Source of the DNA: Mytilisepta virgata
Lineage: Eukaryota; Mollusca; Bivalvia; Mytilida; Mytilidae
Length of the DNA stretch: 64,000 nucleotides
NCBI GenBank assembly: GCA_028015205.1
Contig: CM051510.1
Span: 30,690,580 to 30,754,579 of the forward strand
Reading direction: 5' to 3'
In this document: one piece after another, positions 1-11,955 of the stretch
Position numbering within the stretch: the stretch's first letter is position 1
Layout: each line of letters opens with the position of its first letter
Notes under the pieces: generated by a model
The model's database searches: none
Told to the model about the DNA's origin: nothing
What the model saw: the letters and a program-made list of their open reading frames with translations, nothing else
Made by a program: the position numbers and the translations under genes

Positions 1-83
1 AAAACTACTCTCTTCACGATAGGCAAAAGTAAAAAAAAAACATGCCCTGTTCTAGTCAAAATGCAAGAATTAACAATAGAATA

Positions 84-190
84 GAGAATGGAAATGGTGA
101 ATGTGTCAAAGAGACAACCCGACCAAAGAGCAGAAAACAGCTCAAGGCTACCAATGGGTCTAAATCCCGCACCCCGGAGGCGGAATAAAG
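84..190. repeat. Dispersed repeat fragment (GTGTCAAAGAGACAAC family)
   Basis: The stretch with GTGTCAAAGAGACAACCCG, AGAGCAGAAAACAGC and ACCAATGGGTC matches, from memory, a repeat very common in mussel transcripts. It lies in the intron after exon 7 of the SKICH gene. No ends or target duplication can be defined. Confidence 0.45.
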
Positions 191-430
191 TATACTTACC
201 GATTCATATGCAACTTCAACTGAACGACTTTACAGAATAATGAAAATGAAACAATTTGCTTAGCCATTTGCCTCAATATTTGTAACCATAAAATATGCAC
301 CGAAGGAATTATTACCCTGTTCTGGACCATTATACAGAAATGTTTTATTTGTGATATTAGAATTTAAACTGATAACTGAACAGATGCTAAGCATTGTTTG
401 GCATCCGTTCGTGTTAATTTATAAATTTAC

Positions 431-514
431 CAATTCGTTTGGGTTTTTGCGTCTTCCATCCGTCTTCTTCCTCTTCCAAAGTAGTACTGCATTCAGAGGC
501 CATTGTATTGCATC
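431..514 (-). CDS. SKICH gene exon 7
   Basis: An 84-bp exon (TTTCAG acceptor region, G|GTAAAT donor), phase 1 to 1. It encodes an acidic run TTLEEEEDGW followed by basic KPKRI. The other two frames are not compatible with exon 6. The coding sequence continues left of the window. Confidence 0.5.
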
Positions 515-996
515 CTGAAATTTTTTATAAACTATTAAAGTATTAAAAGTGTTCGGCTATTTTGTTAATGTCTTGTTCTATTCCAATGAAAACATCTATT
601 CAGTGTATTACCGAAAACACAGTAAGGCATAAAGATCAGCACAATCAAAACCTCGGCGAAATAACAAATATTAATCAGTTATCTCCCTTAAATAAAGTTT
701 CCATTATGATAATTTTCAAAAGGCTAAAGGGAGGCTATTCTTTTATTTCGCCTTCAATGAACGAGGATTGATCTACTAATATTTAATAACTGCGCGACTA
801 AAATAGAAAATGAGTACATGTATTATGAAATAAGATATTAAAAACTGTTTATGTACAATGTGCATAATTTCTGGATTAACCTGCATCGGGTACCAAACAA
901 ATCAGAATATTTTGAACAATAGAATCAAACGGGCCTGAAAAGTAAAGCGAAAATTTAGGTAAGGACCATATTAACTGATGAAACCTTACTTTTAAC

Positions 997-1036
<40 letters not shown>

Positions 1037-4000
1037 CTGATTGGAGTTTTACGCCGTGTCAGCATTATTTCAGCCATGCATATCACGGCGCTTTAACAGA
1101 ATTTAAATTTTCTATAGCAGCATATAGAGTTGACAAAATAACAATTTCTGGTGACAATATTACTAAATAAAATGTAAAAGTAACTATATATAGTATAATA
1201 GATAACAACAAAGATCCACAATAATAAACCAACCAGTCAATTATACATAAAAATTAGCAGCCTCCCTCCCCCTTTCACGAGGAAACAACAACCAACAAAA
1301 CCAACATACAAAAATAAAACTTAACAGGAATTATAAATATTTTTTCTTGGTCTATACAGACACTGCAAGATTAAGGTTCCCAATTCCCTTTATTTATTCT
1401 GAAACCTACCATTGTTGGCTGTTTCACTCTCGGTAAGTGTTCTAATTGATTCTAGGATGGTGTTGTCAGATGTCTGCGTTTTCTGATCCTGATCTTCTTT
1501 CCCATCCTATTTCAGACATAATAAACATTAATTTCCTAGCATCGATTGTAGTTTTATTCAGAAATTTGTTTTATAAATACATCTATATACAACAAATACA
1601 AATACGATATTAAATTTCAGTAGTTTTTCATAATGCCAACATGTTCTAGAAGGAAAAACTCTATAAACCGTTGTAGTAATTATAATTAAAAATAATCAAA
1701 TGATTTCAATATATAAATTATGGAAAAGATAAACTTTTGTCATAAAAATACAATGTATGCCAATTTCCTGTTTCAGAATTTTTTTTTAGTAATGGATTTG
1801 TTTTTCTAATTTTAGTAACGGCGGCCATATTTGATGAGGGTAGAGACCACCAAAGGACCATTCCATCATAGTGTGGTCTCAATTGCCCTATTAGTTTCAG
1901 AGGAGAAGATTTTTAAATATTTTTGCTGATTTTTCTATGTTTAGTAATAGTGGATTTTTCTTTCTAATGTTAGTAACGGCGGCCATATTTGTAGGAGGAC
2001 CCTCGGGCACCATTTTGAAAAGGATAACTCAGGATCATTCCACTATTATGCATTGAAACTACAAATCATTATTAAAATGACTTTAACGATTAATTCTGCC
2101 CAATGGTGTACATTTTTTGTTTGTCTTTAAATTGTTTTAGATATGAGGGTCATTGGCTTTTTGTTTTTGTTTTGGGAGGTTTGAATGAATTAAATCATTC
2201 TGTGTTTCATTTCTATAGTAATGCCGAATACTTTATTAAAAGTTTTTTACGTTAACATTTGGTATTTAGAGGGGCAACTTTCCTTTGCTAAATTTTCGAA
2301 AACGTAATGTGTCCATTTAAGTACTTTGTAAAGTATTTTTATGTTGTGATATGTTGTGATATGTTGTGATATATTTAATGATATCTTATTCTCTGCAAAG
2401 GGGGGGGGGGGGAGGGGCTATTTATATAGTTTGTATACATGTTTTTTAGTTCTATAATAAAAACTGGTATTCCAAATAATACAAACGGAAGTCCAATGTA
2501 CACTATAGACTAGGCATCTGTGATCATGACTACAAAGTCAGTCGGTCCTTCAAACATTTAAGCCGAACTGTAGTGCTATTTCGGTAAATATATCTTAAAC
2601 GATTATGTTTAAGAATACCACATGACACCCCGTTGAGATCCGAATGATCCACATTATGAACTTTTGAAAGTAGAATCTACTCAAAAATCGGAAAATTTTA
2701 CTGCATTTAATGGTAATTGTATTGCATGTACATGGAATTGAATACATATATGTAACATTCATTAATTTTGGCCTATTAAACTAGTAATAAATGTGTGTAA
2801 ACCGTATTGACCGACGCAAAGCCGACGCAAATACACATTACCAAGTTCAATATAACCTCACAACTTACACCAATACCGTACCTCAGAATTTCCTGGCTGT
2901 TTGATTTTGGGAAGCTTACAGTTTCTAACTTCAGATCTGCTTAACAAACATTCATTTTTCCAGTACCTGGCTTGTTTTAAAAGTCCATGGTTTTTTCTCA
3001 GAAGATCACCTATTTTCTTTTTATAGAACAGCTCTTCTTTAGATCCATGGAAAAGCCTAATATGCCGTTTCTTCTTTTTCACAACATGTTCCTAAAATTG
3101 TTTTGAATAAAGATTATATAATTAAATACATTCCATTGACAATATCTTTCTTGTATTAGAAAACAAGGAAAGTTAATGGAAATGGTGAGCTCTCAAAAGG
3201 GGCATAAAACGACTTAAATGTATAAAATACACAAGCCGAACAAAACCAAAAACCAAAATCGTAAAAAAACAACAACCAAACTAAAAAGTTAAAATTGACC
3301 AACGTTTCGACCAATATGGCCTTGATCACGAGCATGAAAAAATAAAAATAAAAAAGTGTTGATTCTTTAAAACCCAGGGCAAGACTGTCTTACTCTTGGG
3401 TTTCAAAGAGTCAACACTTTTTTACTTACTAAAAGAACTATATATTCTTTCTGTTTCACTTACTCCCCCCACTCACTCAATAAATTCCCAAAAATCGTTT
3501 ACTTTTATAATTGTATTTTTCAAATATTATCCACATTTATCAGACTTTTGAAATAAATCCATTTGAAAAGAAACTTTATTTTTTTTCAAGTGTTAGTTAT
3601 GAATTTAGATTTAATAAATTTCCTATCTATCCCGACCGGAAGCAAAATATTGGTTTCATCAAATATTGGCAAATGGAAAGATTTATGATTACAGGAAAAA
3701 TTTTCCGATTTTCTGTATAGAAACCAAAACTTAAAAATATAATACGAATTTCACATACTACTATCATACTGGCAAGAGAAGATCTTTATTGAAATTCAAA
3801 TATTAATCAGAAACTGCCATGTCAGTTGTATTGCCCAGATAAAAAACTTTATACTGATCATTTCATATAGAAAGATCAGTTATTTTTTCACTAAGGGTAA
3901 GTATTTTCTTAGCTGAAGTGGACAAAATAATTTATATTCTGAAATTAGTACAAAAAGGGTTCGAAGTATAGCCTTTAACAGGAGGCAAGTGCCCAGACTA

Positions 4001-7000
4001 TTGATTTTTTTCTTACCTGGCATTTTAGTGATGCATACGCGGCTTTCAGATTCTTAATGGTTGCTTCGTTTTGTTGTTCACGGCGAAGCAGTTCGGTTAT
4101 CACCACTCTACTGAGGCAACAAAAAGTACACGAGTTTGATCCAGAGGCTAATTGATCCAGAATGCTTTGTGGTCCAGGAAGTAGAGGCAATCTAATTTTG
4201 AATTCCAGACGTTTTGGAGCTTGAGCACAATTTAGCATCAAAGCCTGAAATTGATTTGTATTTTAGAGATAGTTTTTTATAGCTTTAACTGATAATCAAT
4301 TGTGCTGTATTGTAAATTAACTCATTTCCATTCAGTATTTTTATTAGTACAGTAAAAAATCAGTATTTTACATCCCTTTTAAATATAAGAAAAATAAAAT
4401 TTAAAAAATAATTACACTGTAAAAATTGAAGGAACTGCGATCCTTATTAATTTCTACAATTTCTGAGAAAGAAGTAGGGCTACTTTCCCGTGTATTTGTT
4501 TCACCTATAACCATTTATTTTTTAACCTTTAATGTTTACCTACTTTTTATCATTAACGTGTATGCATTTTTATGTTAACAAACAAAGATTGTATGCTTAA
4601 TCATTAATACGTTTTCTATCTGCAAAGGTCGTGTATATAGGCGTTTTGTGTTATTTTGCATCACTTTTTGGAAGGTTTCCAAGAAGAAAATTCAGAACCA
4701 AAAACATTTTAATATCGTATGAAAGGAGATACATAATCTTACTTACAGCCAAAACTTCGTTCTGGTTCTGAGTGTCCTTCACATTGAAAAATTTCTTTAA
4801 AGACGTTGATTTGGCAAATTTGTGTTAAATCTGTCCCCCCCCCCCCACCCAAAGCTATATTGAGGTTGGTAAAAATGCTTTTTGTAAATTACTAGTTAGT
4901 TATTATCAGCAAATCTTAGAGACCATGCATATAACAGGCTATGCGACTTTTTGAAAATAGACCTACTTCTTGGAAGATTGACACCCCGTGTAAAGATTTA
5001 TAAAATTGAATACAAGATGTATTATGCCAATTCAGCTAATGCAAGAGGGGGCAGTAATTAATGAACATAATTATATATGTCTGACATTCGAGTACCATAT
5101 CTCTTCTTTGAAATCGATGTTTCTGCACAATGCTACACTAATGATCAACATTCACGGATTTTCTTTTACTTAGTTCAAAATAAAATAACATTTTTATACC
5201 ATTTCACTCTTCAATGAAACTGGAATGGTCTTTAAAACTGTATTTTGTCATTTTACAGAACTTACTTGATTATCAGTAGCACGTGTCTGGTTTTTGACAT
5301 CATATATGAGCTTTTTCTTTAATTCCTTTTTCTTGTCATTCGCAGCAGCCTGTGCCGAATTAGGTTTGTATGCCGATAGATCATTTGGAAACACTGGGGT
5401 GTATGGCACAACTGATAAGTCGGCGTCTTGTTTGTATTCTTTAACTACAGGCTGTACGATGTGTAACGCATCCTTCCATGAAGATCCAGCTGTGAAATCG
5501 CAAGAGAGTGTGTCGTGGTCCCTGAAAACGGTTAGTACCTTTTCTTTGACGGTTCGCCGTTTTGACGGTGAACACAACTGGAATTCACGGACAAGATTGA
5601 CGCCATCTTGAATAGATTCTTTAAAAATCATAAAAAAAAAAGAAGAAATTAATTTTTTGTAAAAAAAATAAAAAGGTTAGTTAACCATAGCTCAGTATAA
5701 ATATATGTGAAAGCGATTAATACTCTATAGTACGCAACCGAAGAAAACGAAGAGACGGTAACAGATAGACACTTGAAACTAGTTTGTACAAATTTTTAAA
5801 AAAAAAATGGATATACTGATGTCTTTATGTAAGTCGCATATGATGAAGTTAACAAAACTAAAACTCCATACAAGTCTAAAAGAGAAAATATGGTCGACGA
5901 GTTAACAGACGGAACGAAGTTATTAACTATAGCACATTCTTCTGAGGGGGAGTACTATAACAAACTTAATCGTCAAAACGAAATAAACCAGAGATATTGT
6001 GAGTAAGCCCCAAAAATATTATTGCCCTCAAATATTATATTGCTGAATTCGTATTATCTTCCCCACAAGATGTCCGACGGGATATATTTTCCATGTACAT
6101 TTTCCATGGTGTACTATCTATGTATGAAGTTTCATTGAATTCCTTTCTTCAGGGCGATCCCTATGTACCCAATATGATGTGTTTTTGTGGTATACCCCCT
6201 CCCTCAGCGCCCCCCCCCCCAAAAAAAAAAAAAAAAAAAAAAAACAAAATAACAAAAACAAACAAACACGCATAGAGAAAGGGGAAATGTTGAATTAGGT
6301 ACAACGAACATGACGAAATAGAGTTACCTCCAATAAGGAGGCGAGACTAAGTAGATCATTGAAATATTATTAATTAATAAGCATTACTTGAAACTATTAA
6401 AACAACTTTGAAGAGAAAAATGATAAAGAAGTAAGGTATGTATAATTTTCCAGGAGAAAATAAATCTTTTAGACGAAAGCGCAAATTATTTAAAGAAAAG
6501 GCAAATTTACTGGTTTTATATTATAGTTACTGTAGTTTATTCAGCCAAGTTAATTCGAGAAAAGGACTTTTGGCGTCAGCAGGAGCGAGCAAAATATTTC
6601 GCCTTGTGGAGCAAGGCGCAACATATTCGGCGCGTGTATTTCACGATATTAAAAAAACAAAAATTATTTTTAATCTATTTTTGGTGTGCGCCATTGATGT
6701 ACTCCTTACTTTAAACATATTTTATTGTCCAAAAATTTTGACAATTGGATGAGACACAGGTTACAAAACTTATTAATGTCTTCTCCAACAAAACAAACAA
6801 ACATTACATAAACAGACAATATTATAGAAAGATATATATCATATTACAATAAATAAACATACATACGAAGTTCAATATAGCATAACACAATAGAGACGTG
6901 AAAATAATGATCAAGGAATGTGGAGGGAGTATTGTTGTTGTCGTCTAAGCCTGGGTGTCACGAAGAGTGTTTATTATGTATTTTTGTACAGACAGAAATA

Positions 7001-9035
7001 ACTTTACATTTAACTCGTTATCATGATCTTCTGATCCGAACAGTATTACATTAATATCTGGTTCTAAACCTTATCTTATAATATTGGTAAATAAAACAGC
7101 TCTTTGGTCTATATATATATAATTCACAATGTAAAAAATAATGTTGAACTTTTTCAATTGAGGTGTTGTTGCACATACAGGTATAATAATTAATTAATGA
7201 TATACTCCTATCGACCCTCAGTGTTGCTTACCACTTAAACTAGGACGTTACTGGTTAATTATTATATCATAACTAATGTTGAGATGCGAATACCTAAAAA
7301 TCTTTAACAAGTTACCGAACAACATATTAATTTATTGGTGTTTTTCGGTCACGAGTTGTAGATTTTTGGTATTCGAATTCCGAGATTAGTTTTTCTGTTT
7401 ATTACATTTAAATATTCCATGTATTGGGAAGATCTAACGATAAAATACAGGGAATTATCTTTTTATGTGACTACGCATCCACCGTTGTACAGCAACGTTG
7501 TTCGCGACTACGGCAGCTATTGTTACGTCACTTCCTAGAGTGAAATATTACTTTCCATTTCACTGGGTGAAATAACGGATTTAATTTCACTTGGTAATCC
7601 CGGTATTTCACCACACTCAATGTAATAAAATAAACAACAAAAAGCATAGTCGTAAATTATGGACTTAAGGATGATCGCTGGTCTAAAAGGAAATAAATAG
7701 GATTTGAAATAGGTGTTTTAGTTTGAGAGAACATATGAATAGTAAAAAAATAAGCAAGAAACAAATATAGGTTCATTTGCAGGAAATGGGTTTTCTCTGG
7801 ATTTTTCATGGTCTTTGCATTGACAACTTCAGTCTCTCAAAGATGTATGAAAAAATAAAAAGGATTTCATAAAATTTTGTCAAATACCATTTTAAGGTAT
7901 ATATGATTGAATTCTAAAAGAAAAAGTGGGGGTTCATGGGCAAAAAATTTCATGTTTAAGAAATGGATAAAACCAGAGGATTCCGAAAATCTGACAAAAA
8001 GACCAAAACATGACCAGTGAGCATCCTTAACAGATTCTGGTATCTGCATAATTGAAAGAACTTATCATTTTTCTCTGCAATAGAAGTATTCGGCGAAAAT
8101 AAGACAATGAACATTGTTAACCCGTAACATACTGGAATAAGGACAAAATTGTCTTTATATACATACGTCTTTTTCTTGATTCGGTCTGCACTGGTGGTTT
8201 TACACTTGCTAGTCCCTCGGCAATATCAAAACACAAATCATCTTCATACCCTATCGATCCCCGGAACTGGAAAGTGTTACTTATTCCTACTACGTGTTCA
8301 CCATTGGCAACATACAGAAATTTGAAGTCTACTCCTGGCATCCTAACGTGCTGTTAAAAGAAACAGTTGAAGTTTTCTTATTGGTTTAAAGTCGGGATCG
8401 AATCCGAAAAAGGAGAAACGTAATCTTAAATTTGGTATATTTTTTCATAATTTTAATGAAAATTCTAAATTTTTTACGTTCTTAAAGTATGGTCTTCACC
8501 ATTTATTGCTGATTGGGATTAACAAGAGATATAAAAATATAATGAATTGAAATTGCATAGGCTTTAACAATATCTGAGCATTTCTGACTAGCTAAATGGA
8601 AGTAGATATAAACAGTATTATTCAGAAATTAAAATATTAAGACATTTAAAATATTAAGTCATTTAATACTCTATAAAAAAGGAAATTAGCTTTATGCACT
8701 TCAAGATTAATAAATATATTTGCACATTCACATATATAAATTTATAAAATGCATACATCAAAATCGATATCAGTAAAGTGCACACTTCGTCTTCTGAGCG
8801 AGAATGCATGGTGGGGAGCGATTGGTGCCCACTTGTATGCCAGGTGGTCATTAACGGATTTCCATTCAGTATTGTATAATCCTACATAGTCCCAAATATC
8901 CGGTTCGTATGAATCTCCGATGTCCCACAGAACTCTGACGCGGTATTCGTTTGAAAAGCAGTCTCTGATTGGTAGGAAAGTTACTAAATCGGAAGTAGCA
9001 TTGATGTTTTCTAATTCAAATTCAAAATCTGACAT
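431..9035 (-). CDS. SKICH-domain protein, CALCOCO/TAX1BP1-like; 7 exons, 3' end outside window
   Basis: I join seven minus-strand exons: 9035-8757, 8350-8167, 5618-5266, 4244-4017, 3091-2882, 1506-1410 and 514-431. All have GT-AG borders and every junction keeps phase (0,1,0,0,0,1,1), giving 478 codons without a stop. The first two exons together make a SKICH domain (about residues 14-125): VTF near the start, then DYVGLY, EWKSVNDH, YKWAP, and in exon 2 FKFLYVANGEHVVG and TFQFR. This is the order seen in NDP52/CALCOCO and TAX1BP1, where SKICH precedes coiled coils and C-terminal zinc fingers and the proteins act as cytosolic selective-autophagy receptors or coactivators. The later exons are charged and partly helical (LLRREQQNEATIKNLK in exon 4). 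No zinc finger is seen yet, and it would lie left of the window. The ATG at 9035 has an in-frame TAA three codons upstream. The family assignment is by recalled pattern only. Another SKICH protein remains possible. Confidence 0.72.
515..1409. other. SKICH gene intron 6
   Basis: No coding sequence is supported here. It holds the TTGA microsatellite with its attached module and otherwise plain AT-rich sequence. Confidence 0.5.
997..1092. repeat. (TTGA)n microsatellite plus conserved ACGCCGTGTCAGC module
   Basis: About eleven TTGA units run into GGAGTTTTACGCCGTGTCAG and a matching CACGGCG motif. The module has the look of a SINE-like repeat tail widespread in molluscs. This is recognition from memory, without a defined 5' end. 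Confidence 0.5.
1410..1506 (-). CDS. SKICH gene exon 6
   Basis: A 97-bp exon (AATAG acceptor, G|GTAGGT donor), phase 0 to 1. The single open frame reads DGKEDQDQKTQTSDNT and onward, polar and likely disordered. It is too short for ORF scanning, but its phase and splice sites match both neighbours. Confidence 0.55.
1507..2881. other. SKICH gene intron 5
   Basis: No gene. A roughly 155-bp tandem duplication carries TAGTAACGGCGGCCATATTTG at about 1813 and again at about 1971. A triple ATGTTGTGAT decamer lies at 2340-2370, and a 12-base G run at 2401. Confidence 0.5.
2882..3091 (-). CDS. SKICH gene exon 5
   Basis: Seventy codons, phase 0 at both ends (TTTTAG acceptor, GAG|GTACGG donor). The product is very basic (KKKKRH) and ends PGNSE. 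A second donor-like GTAAGT lies 15 bases further on but would break phase with the next exon. Confidence 0.6.
3350..3424. repeat. Hairpin / small inverted repeat
   Basis: A left arm with GTGTTGATTCTTTAAAACCC pairs with a right arm reading GGGTTTCAAAGAGTCAACAC. The arms are about 30 bp with few mismatches and a loop of about 17 bases. It lies in the SKICH-gene intron between exons 5 and 4. Confidence 0.7.
4017..4244 (-). CDS. SKICH gene exon 4
   Basis: Seventy-six codons, phase 0 at both ends, with a TTTCAG acceptor and a CAG|GTAAGA donor. It has a Cys-rich patch (CTFCC) followed by a charged heptad-like helix (ELLRREQQNEATIKNLK) that could form a coiled coil. Confidence 0.65.
4471..4969. mobile_element. 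MITE, GAAGTAGGGC-ended, copy 1
   Basis: The left end GAAGTAGGGCTACTTTCCC and right end CCTACTTC are inverted. The interior (TTTGTTTCACC, GCATCACTTTTTGG, GAACCAAAAACATT) aligns by eye along about 350 bp with the element at 31430-31784. It lies in the intron between SKICH exons 4 and 3. A poly-C tract at about 4835 interrupts it. Confidence 0.6.
5266..5618 (-). CDS. SKICH gene exon 3
   Basis: A 353-bp exon entered at phase 1 and left at phase 0 (CAA|GTAAGT). It encodes 117 residues without a recognisable domain. A lysine-rich helix (KKKELKKKL) lies near its end. The plus-strand open frame over it is only its antisense shadow. Confidence 0.65.
7440..7625. repeat. Dispersed repeat with GTCACTTCCTAGAGTGAAATA
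   Basis: It contains CACTTCCTAGAGTGAAATA, GTGAAATAACGG and ATTTCACCACACTC. The reverse complement of much of it recurs around 53850-53960 inside an ACE intron (AGTATTTCACTCTAGGAAGTGAC). This is a two-copy dispersed repeat of unknown class. Confidence 0.5.
7665..8030 (-). mobile_element. TTAA-ended MITE, copy A (inverted)
   Basis: One of four copies in the window. Ends are TTAAGGATG(A/C)TCGCTGGTC and its inverse, with TTAA at both outer edges, as expected for piggyBac-type TTAA target sites. It is 366 bp and lies between SKICH exons 3 and 2. Relative to the other copies it is inverted and somewhat shorter. The short reading frame over it is a by-product of the repeat. Confidence 0.8.
8167..8350 (-). 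CDS. SKICH gene exon 2
   Basis: The acceptor TTAACAG is followed by an exon starting HVRMPGVDFKFLYV, and the donor is C|GTATGT (phase 1). It contains the last SKICH strands (FKFLYV, VVGISNTFQFR) and an acidic stretch, EDDL, similar in place to the EED that follows SKICH in NDP52. Confidence 0.75.
8351..8756. other. SKICH gene intron 1
   Basis: AT-rich intron between exons 1 and 2. I see nothing else in it. Confidence 0.6.
8757..9035 (-). CDS. SKICH gene exon 1 (start codon exon)
   Basis: Ninety-three codons from the ATG at 9035 to a GTATGC donor, phase 0. It carries the first two thirds of the SKICH fold (VTF, DYVGLY, YKWAP). A CTGTTTCAG-like acceptor lies just upstream (about 9050-9060 on the plus strand), so a separate 5' UTR exon is likely. 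Confidence 0.75.
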
Positions 9036-9059
9036 ATCTATTTAACAAAAACTGAAACA

Positions 9060-11199
9060 GAAAAAAGACGATATGTATGTTAAAACATAAAATATTCTCT
9101 GCAATTTTTATAAATATGACGATTAACAGCTGTTTTCTCTTCCCTTTTTCTCACTGTGGTACCTGGTAATCCACTGGAATGAGGGACTGAGTGTCTTTAC
9201 TGCTGAACACCAACAGTAAGAAAACGGGGCAGTGTGCTATAGACTTCTTCTTTACTTGATACTTTTTAAATTTTTTTTATTTCATTTATATTCTACTTTA
9301 TTTCACTTTATCATTTTTTTTTATTCTTTTATTTATTTTTACTTTATTTTACTTTGTTTGTGTTTTTTTTTTTGTATTCTTTTATTTATTTTTATTGTTT
9401 GTCATTTATTTATTTAATTCAACAGTTCGAAAATCTCCCACCTACCGACATAAGCTGAATTTCAGCTCAAATGCCAGATAAGCTGTTTGCATCTCCTAAA
9501 AAATGAAAAGAGATGATATGCACCAAGAAGAAATTTTAAAATATTTTCCAAAAAGTCAGAACTCAAATGTCTTCTGTAACCTAAAATAAAGACGGCAAGA
9601 AATATCTCGGTCACAAAACAGGACGTACACTTGATATATAAATGGTAGGTTACAGTGAGTGTTGATGTTGTTATGGAGATAAAGCATCCAATCCCATTAT
9701 AACTTTTTTGTTTGTTAAGATATACAGAAATTTTCAATCGGAATTACATGAATAAGTAGCAACTGTCGTATGTCAACTGATATGTTCGGACCTGTTTGTC
9801 AGCATTTATTTATTTTCACACAGACGTCCGACTAATTTTAGTATCATGTTAAAAGTGTTTTAGAAAAATGTAACGAGCATCAAGGATGAAACTATTTGAA
9901 AGTATAAGACAATTTGTATTTATTTAAATTCCACAGTTGATTTTCTTATCATATGGCTACCAGGTCTCTTAAAGCCTTAACTTTTTCCAGGAAATTTACT
10001 AGAATAGTTGAAAAACATGAATAAATCAAATTGTCCGCAAAATTTCACGTTTATTGTACCGCATGAGTGAATTATTCATTGACAAATTGGGAAAACACGG
10101 GAATTTATTCATTTATTTATCTCATTTTTTATTTTTATTTATTTATTTAATTTTAATTAATTTATTTACTTGCTTTAGCGGAGCCGGTAAACGGATATTT
10201 CCGACCATCAAATTATCAAATAATAAAATAAAGAACTGTTATCTCCATTGTAATGCAGATGTCAAAATATCGCTTTAAAACGGAAATTTTCAAAACTTGA
10301 AGTAACGTCTGCGCTTGCGAAATAATTTCATAGCATCAATTGTGCATTTGATGCCATGAGATTGTCAACGTTGTCCAATCAGAATCGACGTTACAACAAG
10401 TACTGCATTGCAATTCGTGATGACGAACGTAAAATTTTTGAAGTGACGAAATTAATATAACCCTGTCTAAGAAGTTCATGTGACAGCAATCTCGCCGTGT
10501 CGTGAAAGCCTGTGTTTGTATCAGATGCACGACAGTAACGAATCAACGGATAAATGTACACACCATACGCTTGAGACCATGGTATGTTACTGCTAATAAA
10601 GGGAAAGTTCACAAAGCGGGATATTAAAATCATCACGTTTGTCATAAGTTTTCAATGCTTTTTCAAAATAACTGTTTTAGATATCTGTATTTTCAATGTT
10701 TCCTCATTTAAATGTATTGTTATCTCTTTGCTTCTCTGGTTTCTTACTTTTTTGTTAGTCATCTACATTTTAAATGTCGGTCGCTGTGATGAGACAGGTG
10801 AAATTAAAATTTACAAGTACACCTGTTGTGTTGTTTTGTATATAATGTTATATCCCATTTAAACTTTTTTATACGTTAATTCTGAAATTACAAAAATATT
10901 TAGCAACTGGTGTATGTCTAGTAATATCGAACTCTAAAGATACTTTATCAAGAGTTTTACATTGTTCTCAATTTTTTTTTTAAATAAATTATATCATTAA
11001 GGATTAGTTCAATAAAAAAAACAAGCAAACAAAACTGTCACTCCAGATATCAGATAAAGTTATATATAGATTTAGAAATAAAGAAATAATCTCCATATAC
11101 CGTATATATTTCAGTGTTATAAGGTAATATGGGTCTCATGAGCATATCAAATAATTTAATTGATAGATTAACTGGAATAGATTGAAATTTTGTAAACCT
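9060..11199. other. Intergenic, 5' flank of the SKICH gene
   Basis: No coding region is supported. A T-rich low-complexity tract (ATTTTATTT-like) covers about 9255-9415, with a similar tract near 10100-10160. The promoter or 5' UTR exon of the SKICH gene should lie here but I cannot place it. Confidence 0.45.
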
Positions 11200-11524
11200 G
11201 GGGCCAGGTTTTCGAAGATGTCTTATGACTACGACATATCGTAAGATGGTCTTACGACGTGTCGCAGTCATAAAATGTGTTTTTGAAATGGTCGCAACTT
11301 GTGACATGTCACAAAATTTGTCACAAAGTTACGTAAGATGGTCTTATAATGACCGTATATGTATAGAAGCACGAATAATTCGTTAAGCGGGAATTTGAAT
11401 GTTCGAACCTTAGGTATTTCTTATTCATATTAAAATAGAGTAGACCGATAAACTTTTACAATGGTTTTATTGATCCATGTTAATAGATTGTGACATTCCA
11501 TAATTGATTTGCATGTACATGCAT

Positions 11525-11698
11525 TATCGTAGAATGGCTTCGCGTTGTGTTTGGGGGAGTTGGTCAAGGCGTCAACAAAATGAATGCGTCTTTCATTACA
11601 AACTTCTAATAACCAACTAACCTTACAATAGCGATACGTCACAATGTTGAGCGGCCGCGCCGCCAAAGGCGACGTTACTTTTAGCGTAATTTACAACA
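11525..11698 (-). repeat. 3' LTR of the BEL/Pao element
   Basis: Identical partner of the 5' LTR. Just upstream on the minus strand is GGCGGCCCGAGAA, a weak polypurine-tract candidate. It is separated from the gag-pol stop by about 257 bp of AT-rich sequence. Confidence 0.9.
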
Positions 11699-11955
11699 TT
11701 CTCGGGCCGCCGAAAATCACTTTTAACCAAAATAAATTACAATATGATAAAATTATTTTTAGAATAAAATGTCTATATCTCTGATAAATATAAATTCTAA
11801 TGTCAATAAGTAATGAATGAGTAATAAAACTTGCACTGAAGAAATGAATTAAAATTAAACTCAATTGTCTCTAACTAAATAAATTTAGCACAATCTCTAA
11901 TGATATAATTATCCCAGTCTCTTTTTCTATCATATCCTCCGGCGGGCAAAATGGT

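Larger units (their letters stand above)
5619..8166. other. SKICH gene intron 2
   Basis: A 2.5 kb intron without further supported exons. It contains a poly-A/poly-C tract at 6209-6243, the repeat at 7440-7625 and a TTAA MITE at 7665-8030. Confidence 0.5.

Noticed and set aside
2867..2882. Alternative downstream donor (GTAAGT) for SKICH exon 5
   Set aside because: It is a better consensus but would leave phase 1, while exon 6 needs phase 0. GAG|GTACGG fits.
5294..5611. Plus-strand frame of 105 codons
   Set aside because: Antisense shadow of SKICH exon 3, which has splice sites and matching phase.
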